Source: CAWCKS01 sp963796195
Lineage (GTDB): Bacteria > Pseudomonadota > Alphaproteobacteria > Rhizobiales > Xanthobacteraceae
NCBI GenBank assembly: GCA_963796195.1
Contig: CAWCKS010000002.1
Location: 124,001 to 188,000, forward strand
Reading direction: 5' to 3'
Length of the DNA: 64,000 bases
Part shown: positions 36,816-46,436 of the stretch, one piece after another
Numbering within the stretch: position 1 is the stretch's first letter
Layout: each line of letters opens with the position of its first letter
Notes under the pieces: generated by a model
Told to the model about the DNA's origin: nothing
The model's database searches: none
The model's input: only the letters and a program-made list of their open reading frames with translations
Made by a program: the position numbers and the translations under genes

Positions 36816-38709
36816 TTAATTCAGCCAGCGCGGCACTGATGACCGCTTCTGCTGCGGCGCCTCGCTGGTCTCGCTGAACAGCTCGGCGAGCTTTTCGGTG
36901 ATCGCGCCGCCGAGTTCCTCGGCGTCGACGATGGTCACCGCGCGCCGATAGTAGCGCGTCACGTCGTGGCCGATGCCGATTGCGATCAGCTGGACCGGCG
37001 CGCGGTGTCTCGATCTCCTCGATGATGTGCCGCAGGTGGCGCTCGAGGTAATTGCCGGGGTTGACGGACAGCGTGGAATCGTCGACCGGCGCGCCGTCCG
37101 AGATCATCATCAGGATCTTGCGCTGCTCGGGGCGACCAAGCAGACGCTTGTGCGCCCAATCCAGCGCCTCGCCGTCGATGTTCTCCTTCAGCAGGCCTTC
37201 GCGCATCATCAGGCCGAGGTTCTTGCGCGCGCGCCGCCATGGCGCGTCGGCGGCCTTGTAAATAATGTGGCGCAGATCGTTGAGGCGGCCCGGGATTGGC
37301 CGGCTTGCCCGCCGCGAGCCATGCTTCGCGCGATTGCCCGCCCTTCCAGGCACGCGTCGTGAAGCCGAGGATCTCGACCTTGACGCCGCAGCGTTCCAGC
37401 GTGCGCGCGAGAATGTCGGCGCAAGTCGCAGCGACCGTGATCGGCCGGCCGCGCATCGAACCGGAGTTGTCGAGCAGCAGCGTGACCACGGTGTCGCGGA
37501 AGGTCGCTTCCTTCTCGTGCTTGAACGACAGCGGATGCAGGGGATCGGTGACGACGCGCGTCAGCCGCGCCGGATCGAGAATGCCCTCTTCCAGATCGAA
37601 ATCCCAGGCGCGATTCTGCTGCGCCATCAGGCGGCGCTGCAGGCGGTTGGCAAGACGCGCCACTACGCCCTGCAGATGCGCGAGCTGCTTGTCGAGGTAG
37701 CTGCGCAGGCGCTCCAGTTCTTCGTGATCGCAAAGATCCTCGGCCGCGACGACTTCGTCGAAGCGCGGCGCAAAGGCATGATATTCGGGCCCGCGCGGCT
37801 CGTTGCCGCGCAGCGGCGGACGCGTGGTGTCGCCGGGCTGCTCGTCCTCGCCGACGTCGCCATCGTCGAACGTGTCGCTCGCCTGCGACTGCGCGGCTTC
37901 GGCGCTCTCAGCCGTCTCTTCGGAGGACGCTTCGACCTGCTCGGCGGCACATTTCCTGCTGGCTATCGCCGTCGGGCGTGCCGTCGGCGCCGGACTGATC
38001 CTGCTCGCCGTCCTGGTTCTCGTCCTGATCCTCGTCGTCCTGGTCAGCGTCCTGACGGTCGCCGAGCTCGAGCGCATCGAGCAGGTCATGCACGGCATCG
38101 GCGAACTTGCGCTGATCCTCGATCACCACATCGAGCCGGTCGAGCGGGTTGCCAGCCTTGGTTTCGATCAGCGGACGCCACAGGTCGACCAGCTTCTTCG
38201 CGGCCGCCGGCGGCGGCATTCCGGTGAGCCGCTCCCGCACCAGCATGGCGAGTGCATCAGCGAGCGGAGCATCGGCGCGATCGGTGATCTCATCGTATTT
38301 GCCGCGATGGAAATGGTCATCGAGCATCGCCGTCAGGTTCTTGGCGACGCCGGTCATGCGACGCGCGCCGATCGCTTCCACACGCGCCTGCTCGACGGCA
38401 TCGAAAATGCCACGCGCCTGCAGGTTGCCCGGCATATGCTTGCGATGCACTTTTGGATCGTGGCAGGCGAGGCGAAGCGCGATCGAGTCGGCATGGCCGC
38501 GCACGATCGCGGCGTCGCGCTTGGACAGCTTGCGCGGCGGCTCAGGCAGCCGCGCCTTGCCCGGCGCGAAGTCCCGGCCGCTCGGCGGCGAACGAGACTT
38601 CGAGCTCAGGCTGCTTGGCGATGGCGCGCAGGCACGACGTCACCGCGCGTTTGAACGGCTCGGTGGGAGCTTCCCTGCTCGCGAACTTGCCCTTGTTGCT
38701 GGTTGTCAT
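36816..38709 (-). CDS. cobT: aerobic cobaltochelatase subunit CobT (four frameshifts)
   Basis: About 629 residues. The start is MTTSNKGKFASREAPTEPFK, then the N-terminal VRGHADSIALRLACHD, a central acidic, low-complexity linker (DDEDQDENQDGEQDQ), and the von Willebrand-type domain with DNSGSMRGR, the DxSxS metal site. Four one-base insertions are needed: near 38580 (C), 37952 (A), 37293 (G in a GGG run) and 37000 (C). The total length modulo 3 is consistent with this. With CobS and CobN it inserts cobalt into hydrogenobyrinate diamide in aerobic B12 synthesis. Confidence 0.93.
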
Positions 38710-38734
38710 TGCAAGCGACGCTGTGACTTGTCGA

Positions 38735-39733
38735 TTAGCTCAGCGCCACGTTGACGGCGAATTCTGGCAGCTCGGCGTTGAAGCAACGCTGATAGAATTC
38801 AGCAACCAGCGACCGCTCGAGCTCGTCGCACTTGTTGAGGAAGGTGACGCGGAAGGCGAAGCCAATGTCGCCAAAGATCTCCGCATTCTCCGCCCAGGTG
38901 ATCACGGTGCGCGGCGACATCACGGTCGACAGATCGCCATTGGCGAACGCATTGCGCGTGAGGTCGGCGAGCCGGACCATCTTGCTGACGATGTCGCGGC
39001 CGGCGTCGGTGCGGTAGTGCTTCGCCTTGGCGAGCACGATCTGCACCTCTTCGTCGTGCGGCAGATAGTTCAGCGTCGTGACGATCGACCAGCGGTCCAT
39101 CTGGCCCTGGTTGATCTGCTGGGTGCCGTGATAGAGGCCGGTGGTGTCACCGAGGCCAACGGTGTTAGCGGTCGAGAACAGGCGGAACGCCGGATGCGGG
39201 CGGATGACCTTGTTCTGGTCGAGCAGGGTGAGGCGGCCGGACACTTCGAGCACGCGCTGGATCACGAACATCACATCGGGGCGACCGGCGTCATATTCGT
39301 CGAATACCAGCGCGACGTTGTGCTGAAGCGCCCACGGCAGGATGCCGTCGCGGAATTCGGTGACCTGCTTGCCGTCCTTGATGACGATCGAATCCTTGCC
39401 GACCAGATCGATACGGCTGATGTGACTGTCGAGGTTGACGCGTACGCAGGGCCAGTTCAGCCGTGCCGCAACCTGCTCGATGTGCGTCGATTTGCCGGTG
39501 CCGTGAAAGCCGGTGACCATGACGCGGCAATTCTTGGCGAAGCCGGCGAGAATCGCGAGGGTGGTCGCGCGGTCGAAACGATAGTCGGGATCGTGATCCG
39601 GAACGTGAGGATCGGCCTTGGAATAGGCCGGCACTTCGAGGTCCGTATCGATGCCAAATAGTTGACGCACCGACACTTTCATGTCGGGCAGGCTGTCAGT
39701 TGCACTTGCGGCAGAAATCACTTCAGTCGTCAT
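38735..39733 (-). CDS. cobS: aerobic cobaltochelatase subunit CobS
   Basis: 332 residues, AAA+ ATPase (MoxR-like). Walker A is GFHGTGKST at 75-83, Walker B is ALVFDEYDAG, and FSTANTVG and the sensor region follow. The start at 39733 is preceded by CGGAGC. It is 25 bases ahead of cobT on the same strand and intact. Drives ATP-dependent cobalt chelation with CobT. No cobalamin riboswitch sequence is visible upstream. Confidence 0.95.
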   Translation of the reverse strand: MTTEVISAASATDSLPDMKVSVRQLFGIDTDLEVPAYSKADPHVPDHDPDYRFDRATTLAILAGFAKNCRVMVTGFHGTGKSTHIEQVAARLNWPCVRVNLDSHISRIDLVGKDSIVIKDGKQVTEFRDGILPWALQHNVALVFDEYDAGRPDVMFVIQRVLEVSGRLTLLDQNKVIRPHPAFRLFSTANTVGLGDTTGLYHGTQQINQGQMDRWSIVTTLNYLPHDEEVQIVLAKAKHYRTDAGRDIVSKMVRLADLTRNAFANGDLSTVMSPRTVITWAENAEIFGDIGFAFRVTFLNKCDELERSLVAEFYQRCFNAELPEFAVNVALS

Positions 39734-39981
39734 GGGGGCTCCGTAGTCCCAGACGGACAAAGCCGACGGGCGGTCCATGTGGGCGGTCGGCGGCGAACCT
39801 AGCAGAAAGCGGGGGCAAAACGGAACCCGCGTTCTTGCTGTGCAGCCTTGTTCAACGGCAATGTTCGCCGCCGGAAATCAAGGTTCCCAGCCTAAATTCG
39901 GCGTTTTTGGGTGTCCGAAACGAGATATGGGTAGTGCGGCCAGGATTTGCCACGTCGGACGCCAAGACCGGGACAAGTTTC

Positions 39982-40638
39982 GTGAATGAGAGTTTGCATG
40001 CGTTGATCGGCTTTGTCTCCGACCACGCGGGATGGGCCTATGCGACCGTTTTCCTGGCTGCGCTGCTGGAAGCGGTCCCGGTGCTGGGGTCGTTCGTTCC
40101 CGGCTCGACCGTGATCGTCGCCATCAGCGCCCTGGTGCCGCTCGGGCGGCTCAGCCTGCCGATCATCCTGTCCAGCGCGATCCTAGGCGCCATGATCGGC
40201 GACGGAGCGGCGTTCTGGCTCGGGCATCGCTTCAAGCGCCACATTCTTGAGCTCTGGCCGCTCTCGGCCTATCCGACGTTGATCGCGCAGAGCGAGGAGT
40301 TCTTTCGCCGCCACGGCACGCTTGCGGTGCTGTTTGCGCGATTCGTCGCACCAATCCGCGCATTCGTGCCGATCACCGCCGGCGCGCTTGGCATGTCGCC
40401 ACCGCGCTTCTTCACGGTGAACATTCCGGCGATCGCGCTATGGGCGGTCGCGCACGTGGTCTCGAGCGCGCTCGCCGGATCAGCCGTGGCGGAATGGGGC
40501 GAGCGGATCGGGCCTTACGCACTGAGCGGCGCTTCGATCGTCGCGGTGATTGCGTTCCTCGTGTGGGCGCAGAAGCACTGGCATCTGTGCCACCCACATA
40601 TGATCCATCTGAGGCGTCACGCCGAAGTCAAGAAATGA
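39982..40638 (+). CDS. DedA family membrane protein
   Basis: 218 residues, starting at a GTG (39982) after GGGACAAG. The DedA pattern: FLAALLEAVPVLGSFVPGSTVIV, then GAMIGDGAAFWLGHRF, and the RFVAPIRAFVPITAGALGM helix with its conserved Arg and Pro. DedA proteins act in lipid-carrier flipping (undecaprenyl phosphate) and envelope homeostasis. It faces away from cobS; the shared upstream region (39734-39981) holds the promoters. Confidence 0.9.
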   Translation: MNESLHALIGFVSDHAGWAYATVFLAALLEAVPVLGSFVPGSTVIVAISALVPLGRLSLPIILSSAILGAMIGDGAAFWLGHRFKRHILELWPLSAYPTLIAQSEEFFRRHGTLAVLFARFVAPIRAFVPITAGALGMSPPRFFTVNIPAIALWAVAHVVSSALAGSAVAEWGERIGPYALSGASIVAVIAFLVWAQKHWHLCHPHMIHLRRHAEVKK

Positions 40639-40650
40639 TCCGTTGCCTCC

Positions 40651-40742
40651 GCTCATTCCCGCGAACGCAGGAATCCGGTAGGCTTCGAACGAAATGGCGA
40701 TGCTTGACAACAACTGGATCCCCGCTTCCGCGAGGGATGAAC
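40651..40742. repeat. interspersed repeat downstream of the DedA gene
   Basis: Contains cattcccgcgaacgcaggaatcc and, inverted at the right end, ggatccccgcttccgcgaggg. These arms could pair over about 14 bases with mismatches. Lies between the DedA and J-domain gene stops, a convergent pair. The style is the same as other short repeats of the window but the words differ. Confidence 0.6.
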
Positions 40743-40751
40743 GAAAGAGTG

Positions 40752-41383
40752 TTACCCGCGCGAAACGGATTTCAAATAATTATATGCCTTGATGATCTCG
40801 ATCAGGCGATCTTCGGTCGAGCGGTCGCCGCCATTGGCGTCGGGGTGATGCTGCTTCACCAGCGCCTTGAAGCGCACCTTGATCTCGGCCGTGGTTGCCG
40901 ACCCTTCGAGCCCCAACACCTGCAGCGCCTTGCGCTCGGCATTGAACACGGGGCGCGCTTCCGGCTTCGAAATCGGGGCCCGGACGCCAGCGGCCGCGTC
41001 CGTTCAACTCGCTGAAGACGTGGAATGGATCATTGGCGCCGCCAAAGGCCTCCTCCGCCTTCGACTTGCCCTTGGTGCCGGCATTGGCTCCGAGCTTCCA
41101 GGTCGGGCGATGGCCGGTCAGCGCGTCCTTCTGGTAGCGCGCCACCGCGTCATCGCTCATGCCGGAAAAGTAATTGTAGGACTGATTGTACTCGCGGACA
41201 TGATCGATGCAGAAGCGCCAGTATTCGCGCTCGTGCTGCCGGCCCTTCGGGGCGCGGTGCGCGCCGGCACAGGCGCAGCCCGGCCACTCGCAGGTCGGTC
41301 CGGTGTCGCGCACCGCCTGCCGCTCGGCTTCCACGCGCGGCTTGATGCGGATGCGATCGAAGACTTTCGAAGTCGAAATTCAT
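40752..41383 (-). CDS. J-domain (DnaJ-like) protein with C-terminal J domain (two frameshifts)
   Basis: About 210 residues. The start MNFDFESFDRIRIKPRVEAERQ requires removing one base near 41365. Cys-containing GPTCEWPGCACAGAHRAP and EYNQSYNYFSGMSDD follow. A second shift near 40978 leads into NAERKALQVLGLEGSATTAEI and the J-domain HPD motif in QHHPDANGG. Having the J domain at the end is unusual compared with classical DnaJ, where it is first. A cochaperone for DnaK; client unknown. Confidence 0.88.
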
Positions 41384-41517
41384 GCTCAGGATATGACGCC
41401 GCCTTTCACGACGCTTCAAGTCTTGACAATCGCTTCTGAGCGCGATGTCGGTGAATTTTTTGTTGACCCGAACGCTGCAGCGATTATCTCCGCACAAGCT
41501 TAAGGGTTACTTGCACC

Positions 41518-41790
41518 ATGCTGGTTCGCGACACGATCACGAAGAAGTTGAAAGAGGCTTTCGCGCCGGAAAGCATCGACGTGGTCGACAAATCGCATTT
41601 GCATGAGGGACACGCGGGTCACCGGCCGGGCGGCCAGAGCCATTTCCGCGTATATATCGTATCGCAAGCCTTCGCCGGCAAGAGCCGGGTCGATCGTCAT
41701 CGCATGATCAACGCCGTGCTTGCCGACGATCTCGCCGGCGGCGTTCACGCCCTTGCGATCCACGCCTCGGCGCCGGGCGAGACGCGGTAG
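41518..41790 (+). CDS. bolA: BolA family protein
   Basis: 90 residues. DTITKKLKEAF, the Cys-free HLHEGHAGHRPGGQSHFRVYIVS segment and the RHRMINAVLADDLAGGVHALAI helix define BolA. It works with monothiol glutaredoxins in iron-sulfur and stress control. Divergent from the J-domain gene, convergent with the CorC gene, 6 bases from it. Confidence 0.94.
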   Translation: MLVRDTITKKLKEAFAPESIDVVDKSHLHEGHAGHRPGGQSHFRVYIVSQAFAGKSRVDRHRMINAVLADDLAGGVHALAIHASAPGETR

Positions 41791-41796
41791 CGGAAG

Positions 41797-43098
41797 CTAG
41801 AACGCCGTTCCCGCCCGCGGCCGGGCGAACTCGACGTCGTTGGCGCGCGGCAAGCGGACAATCCGCAGCGCGGTGATGCGGTTGCGCTCGCGCCTGAGCA
41901 CCTGGAAGCGAAAGCCGTGGAAGGTGAAGCTCTGCCCGCGTTCGGGGATCGAGCGCGCCTCGTGGATCACGAGACCCGCGATGGTGGTCGCCTCTTCGAC
42001 CGGCAGGTTCCAGTCCATCGCACGGTTGAGATCGCGGATCGGCACCGAGCCGTCGACCACCACTGAGCCGTCCGGCTGCGCACGCACGCCGGCGACCGTG
42101 ATGTCGTGCTCATCCGAAATATCGCCGACGATTTCTTCGAGGATATCTTCCAGCGTCACCAGGCCTTCGACCTCGCCATATTCGTCGACGACGAGCGCGA
42201 AGTGGGTCTTGCGGCGGCGGAACGCCTTGAGCTGCTCCGACAGCGGCCGCAGCTCCGGCACGAACCACGGCGGCAGCATGATCTTCTTGACATCGATCTG
42301 CGACATCTCGCCGTCGGCCGCACGCATCGCGCGCAAAAGATCCTTGGCGTGAAGCACGCCGACGATGTTTTCCGGCTTCTCGCGCCACAGCGGGATGCGG
42401 GTGTACTCGGTTTGGAGAACCTCGCGCACGATCTCCTCCGACGGCAGATCGGCATTGACCATCACCATCTCGGTGCGGTGGATCATGACGTCGTTGACGG
42501 ACAGCTCACGCAGGTCGAGCAGCCCGCCGAGCATGTCGCGGTCCTGCTTCTCGACGCCGCCCTCGTGATGAATGAGGTCGACCGCGCCGCGCAGCCGCTC
42601 GGTCGGCGACAGGATCGGATGGTTACCGTTGGTGATCCCGAACAGCCTGATCAACAGGCGCACGATCCCTTCAATGAGGCGGAGTAACGGAGCGAGCAGG
42701 CTGACCACGAACCGCATCGGCCAGGCAACTACCAGCGCAATGCGATCAGGCGAGTTGATGGCGATGGTCTTCGGCAGAACTTCCGCAAAGATCACGACCA
42801 GCACGGTCATGACGCCGGTGGCGTAGAGCACGCCGACCTCGCCGAACCACGCGGTGAACACGCCGGTGGCGAGCGCCGAAGCGCCGATATTGGCGATGTT
42901 GTTGCCGAGCAGCAATGCGCCGATCATACGGTCGCGCATGCCGAGCAGCCAGTTGACGTTCGCGGCCTGGCGGCTGCCCTGCTTCTCCAGCCGCAGCATG
43001 CTGGCGCGCGACGAACCGGTCAGCGCGGTTTCGCTCGCGGCGAAGAAAGCCGAGATCAGCAGCAGGCCGATGACGATGATGAACGAGAGCCAGCGCAT
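41797..43098 (-). CDS. HlyC/CorC family transporter (CNNM-CBS)
   Basis: 433 residues. N-terminal CNNM membrane domain (FIIVIGLLLISAFFAASETAL, MIGALLLGNNIANI, VLVVIFAEVLPKTIA), then two CBS domains (from VMIHRTEMVMV and HFALVVDEYGEVEGLVTLED) and a CorC-HlyC end with GLVIHEARSIPERG. Involved in Mg2+/Co2+ efflux. Follows BolA on the opposite strand and precedes a repeat before aroB. Confidence 0.93.
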   Translation of the reverse strand: MRWLSFIIVIGLLLISAFFAASETALTGSSRASMLRLEKQGSRQAANVNWLLGMRDRMIGALLLGNNIANIGASALATGVFTAWFGEVGVLYATGVMTVLVVIFAEVLPKTIAINSPDRIALVVAWPMRFVVSLLAPLLRLIEGIVRLLIRLFGITNGNHPILSPTERLRGAVDLIHHEGGVEKQDRDMLGGLLDLRELSVNDVMIHRTEMVMVNADLPSEEIVREVLQTEYTRIPLWREKPENIVGVLHAKDLLRAMRAADGEMSQIDVKKIMLPPWFVPELRPLSEQLKAFRRRKTHFALVVDEYGEVEGLVTLEDILEEIVGDISDEHDITVAGVRAQPDGSVVVDGSVPIRDLNRAMDWNLPVEEATTIAGLVIHEARSIPERGQSFTFHGFRFQVLRRERNRITALRIVRLPRANDVEFARPRAGTAF

Positions 43099-43114
43099 CG
43101 TTTCATATCTAATA

Positions 43115-43170
43115 CGTCATTGCGAGGCGGGAAAGCGCCGAAGCAATCCATGGCGAGGATCCGCACGACG
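43115..43170. repeat. short repeat (CGTCATTGCGAGGCGGG) before aroB stop
   Basis: cgtcattgcgaggcgggaaagcgccgaagcaatcc is a common Rhizobiales repeat word; the copy ends right at the aroB stop at 43173. It separates the CorC gene from aroB, which are on the same strand, and may limit read-through. Confidence 0.6.
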
Positions 43171-43172
43171 TT

Positions 43173-44324
43173 TCAGCGCAGCTTGCGCTCCAGGAATGCA
43201 TGAACCGTCGATGGTTCGACGTCCGAAGTGATCGCGGCTTGCCCGAGCGCTTTCAGCAGGATGAAGGTCAGGCGCCCGCGTTTGACCTTCTTGTCCTGGG
43301 CCATCAGCGCCATTAGCGAATCGGCGTTGCCAAGGCCTTCCTGCGAGAAGCCGGCGATATCCTGCAGCCGCGTCGGGAGGCCAACGGTTGCAAGGTGGGA
43401 GCTGACGCGCGCGGCATCATCGGGCCCAATCATGCTGAGCTCGGCCGAGAGCTCCGCCGCCAGCGCCATGCCGACCGCGACACCTTCGCCGTGCAGCAGG
43501 CGATCGGAGAAGCCGGTTGCAGCTTCCAGCGCATGGCCGAAGGTGTGGCCGAGATTGAGCAGCGCACGGTCGCCGGTCTCGCGCTCGTCGCGTGCGACGA
43601 TCGCCGCCTTGGCGCGGCAACTCGTGGCGATGGCGTGCTGGCGCGCCGCGCCGCCCTTGAAGACGTCGCCATGATTGGCTTCGAGCCAGGCGAAAAAGCC
43701 GAGATCGCCGAGCACGCCGTACTTGGCGACCTCGGCGTAACCAGCGCGAAACTCACGCGGCGGCAGCGTGTCGAGCACGTCGGTATCGGCGACCACCAGC
43801 AGCGGCTGATGGAACGCGCCGATCAAATTCTTGCCGTGCGGCGAGTTGATCCCGGTCTTGCCGCCGACCGATGAATCGACCTGCGCCAGCAGCGTGGTCG
43901 GCACCTGGACGAAATCGACGCCACGGCGAACGATCGCGGCGGCAAAGCCGGCGAGGTCGCCGATCACACCTCCACCCAGCGCGATGACGAGATCGTTGCG
44001 CTCGATTTTCGCTGCTATCAGCGCCTCGGTGACCTCCTGCAGGCCGTCGTAGCTCTTGCTGCCTTCACCCCCGCTGACAACGATTTGCGCGCTGGCAACG
44101 CCGGCGGCCTTGAGCGCAGCTTCGGTCTGCCGCAGCCAGTGCGCGGCCACCGTGCGATCGGTAACAATCGCGGTGCGTGCGCCCGGACGCAGCGCCGCGA
44201 TGCGTTCGCCGAGCGACTTCAGCGCGCCCGCGCCGATGACGATGTCGTAGGAGCGCTCGGCCAGCGCGACCTTGACCATCGTTTCGCCATTCAGTCGTTG
44301 CGGCCTCAGTGACGGCGCGCTCAT
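43173..44324 (-). CDS. aroB: 3-dehydroquinate synthase
   Basis: 383 residues. GGEGSKSYDGLQEV, ALGGGVIGDLAGFAAAIVRRG, TTLLAQVDSSVGGKTGIN and the zinc site in LNLGHTFGHALEA are all standard. Catalyses the second step of the shikimate pathway, DAHP to 3-dehydroquinate, with NAD+ and Zn2+. The first 4 bases of aroB overlap the aroK stop, so the two are translationally coupled. Confidence 0.97.
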   Translation of the reverse strand: MSAPSLRPQRLNGETMVKVALAERSYDIVIGAGALKSLGERIAALRPGARTAIVTDRTVAAHWLRQTEAALKAAGVASAQIVVSGGEGSKSYDGLQEVTEALIAAKIERNDLVIALGGGVIGDLAGFAAAIVRRGVDFVQVPTTLLAQVDSSVGGKTGINSPHGKNLIGAFHQPLLVVADTDVLDTLPPREFRAGYAEVAKYGVLGDLGFFAWLEANHGDVFKGGAARQHAIATSCRAKAAIVARDERETGDRALLNLGHTFGHALEAATGFSDRLLHGEGVAVGMALAAELSAELSMIGPDDAARVSSHLATVGLPTRLQDIAGFSQEGLGNADSLMALMAQDKKVKRGRLTFILLKALGQAAITSDVEPSTVHAFLERKLR

Positions 44325-44941
44325 CGCAAATTCCTCATCGCGCGACGTTCACTCTCGTCACGCAGGTAGGCACCCAGCATCTGCAGACACTCCTCGACGA
44401 TGCGCTCGTGCGGCACATCGCGTGACAGCACGGTGATATCGGCCTCCGCATAGATCGGATAGCGCTCGTCGACCAGCCGCTGAATCGTCGCGGTGGGATC
44501 GTCGGTCTGCAGCAGCGGGCGATCGCTGCGGCGCTTGACCCGGCGCAGGATCACGTCGGGATCGGCACGCAGCCACATCGAAATGCCCTTGGCGCGAATG
44601 CGCTGCCGGGTTTCTTCACGCATGAAAGCGCCGCCGCCGGTTGCGAGCACGCTCGGGCCGCCTTCGAGCAGCCGTGCAATGACGCGAACTTCGCCGTCGC
44701 GGAAATACGGCTCGCCGTATTTGGCGAAGATTTCCGGGATCGTCAGCCCGGCATGCGCCGCTTCGATTTCGACGTCGGCATCGACGAACGGCAGGTTCAG
44801 CCTGGCGGCGATGCGGCGACCGATCGAGGACTTGCCGGCGCCCATCATGCCGATCAGCACGAGCACCCGCGTGCCGAGCGCGCGCACGATCGCGGCCTCC
44901 TCGGCATTGCGGAATGCGCCGTTGTCGACGGCATCGTTCAT
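44321..44941 (-). CDS. aroK: shikimate kinase
   Basis: 206 residues. P-loop GMMGAGKS at 31-38, VDADVEIEAAHAG, and GEPYFRDGEVRVI with LATGGGAFM in the shikimate-binding region, then the lid RSDRPLLQTDDP. Phosphorylates shikimate at C3. Leads an operon with aroB in the usual order; the overlap is 4 bases. Start at 44941 gives a 22-residue N-terminal extension before the fold. Confidence 0.96.
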   Translation of the reverse strand: MNDAVDNGAFRNAEEAAIVRALGTRVLVLIGMMGAGKSSIGRRIAARLNLPFVDADVEIEAAHAGLTIPEIFAKYGEPYFRDGEVRVIARLLEGGPSVLATGGGAFMREETRQRIRAKGISMWLRADPDVILRRVKRRSDRPLLQTDDPTATIQRLVDERYPIYAEADITVLSRDVPHERIVEECLQMLGAYLRDESERRAMRNLR

Positions 44942-45069
44942 CGAACCAAAATCCTCAAACCTGCGCCGGGACGCCCAGCGTCCTGCCGGTATACTACCGG
45001 GCCGGTCATACCTGCCAGAGCGTCTTGCCAGAATGCCGCGAACATGGTCGTACTGGCCGCCCCTTTATT

Positions 45070-45141
45070 GCGCATGTCCTTTTCGGAAAACCGGTGCCCA
45101 CCCCCGATCAAGTTGAGGGCAAGCTTTTCCGGGACATGCGC
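45070..45141. repeat. palindromic interspersed repeat (GCGCATGTCC ends)
   Basis: Perfect 10-bp inverted ends gcgcatgtcc/ggacatgcgc, with ttttcggaaaaccggt and aagcttttccgg inside. Two relatives are at 62013-62085 and 62871-62919. All three have the ttcggaaaaccggt core. This copy lies upstream of a small gene at 45174 and not inside an operon. Long, mobile-derived or REP-like, no transposase near. Confidence 0.82.
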
Positions 45142-45173
45142 GAATCGTTAACCGGCGGGCCGAGAGATTTAAG

Positions 45174-45320
45174 ATGCCGAGCCTGTTCCGCTTCCTGATT
45201 GCCGTCGCGGTGATCGGCGGCGTGATCTATGGCAGCATTTTCGCGCTCGCCAACTTCGTCCATCCGAAGCCGCGGGAAATCACCGTCACGATCCCGCCCG
45301 ACCGGTTCATGAAGAAGTAG
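45174..45320 (+). CDS. 48-residue membrane-anchored peptide
   Basis: Starts MPSLFRFLIAVAVIGGVIY with one transmembrane helix (residues 3-24), then a short FVHPKPREITVTIPPDRFMKK tail outside. GAGAGATTTAAG precedes the start. It ends 10 bases before xerD on the same strand, so it is probably translated with it. I recognise it as a common short protein before xerD in this lineage, but no function is known. Confidence 0.78.
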   Translation: MPSLFRFLIAVAVIGGVIYGSIFALANFVHPKPREITVTIPPDRFMKK

Positions 45321-45330
45321 GCTAATCGCG

Positions 45331-46323
45331 ATGGCGACGCCAAACCGCAAGGCCGCAAACTCCCAGCGTAACAGCGACCACAGGCTGATCGGGCTGTTCC
45401 TCGACATGCTCGCCGCCGAACAAGGTTCGGGCGCCAATACCATCGACGCGTATCGCCGCGATCTGGATGATCTCTCGACCTTCGTCGGCGGGCGCAAGCG
45501 GCAGCTCACGGATCTGACGACCGACGACTTGCGTGCCTATCTGGACGTCCTCGACAAGCGCGGCTTCAAGCCAGCAAGCGCCGCGCGCCGCCTGTCGGCG
45601 ATGCGGCATCTGTTCCGTTTCCTGCTCGGCGAGGGTCTGCGCAAAGACGACCCCGCCGCGATCCTGTCCGGACCGAAGCGCACGCGTCCGCTGCCGAAGG
45701 TACTGTCGATCGCTGACGTCGATCGTCTGCTGGCGCAGGCGAAGACTGACATCGAGCGTTGCGCCGACAAGCCGCTGGAAAAACAGCGCGCCACGCGGCT
45801 CGCCTGCCTGCTCGAAGTGCTCTATGCTACGGGTTTGCGCGTCTCCGAGCTCGTGGCGTTGCCGCTGTCGGCGGCGCGACGTGACGCGCGCATGATCGTG
45901 GTGCGCGGCAAGGGCAACAAGGAGCGGCTGGTGCCGCTGAACGACGCCGCGCGGCAAGCGATGGCGGCGCATCTTCAGGCGATGGCGGAGGCGCGGACCA
46001 AGGGCAGCGCCGGGCAGGCGAAGTGGCTGTTTCCGTCATCGGGCGAGAGCGGCCATCTGACGCGCCAGCATTTTGCGCGCGAACTGAAGGAGCTGGCCTC
46101 TGGCGCTGGCCTCTCGCCGCGACTGGTCAGCCCGCATGTGCTGCGGCACGCGTTCGCAAGTCATCTCCTGCACAACGGCGCCGATCTGCGCATTCTGCAG
46201 ACGCTGCTCGGCCACAGCGACATCTCGACCACGCAGATCTACACCCATGTCGTTGCCGAACGCCTGAAGAACCTGGTGCGCGACCTGCATCCGCTGGCGG
46301 ACAAGCAAGCCTCTGGCGAATAG
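45331..46323 (+). CDS. xerD: site-specific tyrosine recombinase XerD
   Basis: 330 residues. Catalytic residues are at Arg170 (ATGLRVSEL), Lys194, His269, Arg272 (HVLRHAFA), His295 (LLGHSDIS) and the nucleophile Tyr304 in QIYTH. N-terminal SAM-like core-binding domain at 20-105. With XerC it resolves chromosome dimers at dif. It is a housekeeping recombinase, not a phage integrase: no attachment sites or prophage genes are nearby. Confidence 0.95.
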   Translation: MATPNRKAANSQRNSDHRLIGLFLDMLAAEQGSGANTIDAYRRDLDDLSTFVGGRKRQLTDLTTDDLRAYLDVLDKRGFKPASAARRLSAMRHLFRFLLGEGLRKDDPAAILSGPKRTRPLPKVLSIADVDRLLAQAKTDIERCADKPLEKQRATRLACLLEVLYATGLRVSELVALPLSAARRDARMIVVRGKGNKERLVPLNDAARQAMAAHLQAMAEARTKGSAGQAKWLFPSSGESGHLTRQHFARELKELASGAGLSPRLVSPHVLRHAFASHLLHNGADLRILQTLLGHSDISTTQIYTHVVAERLKNLVRDLHPLADKQASGE

Positions 46324-46436
46324 AGATTTCTTCACCTTGGCTGGGCTCAGATGGGGTCCCGCCTTGACTTGGCTGGTCTCCTCGACTTGAAAGGGGCCGC
46401 CAATCCCGAGCTCAAAGGCGACCGCTTTTCCCGCAC

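Noticed and set aside
45331..46323. Tyrosine recombinase as a phage or island integrase
   Set aside because: Its sequence and neighbours (small peptide, accA) match housekeeping XerD. No attachment repeats or mobile genes are seen.
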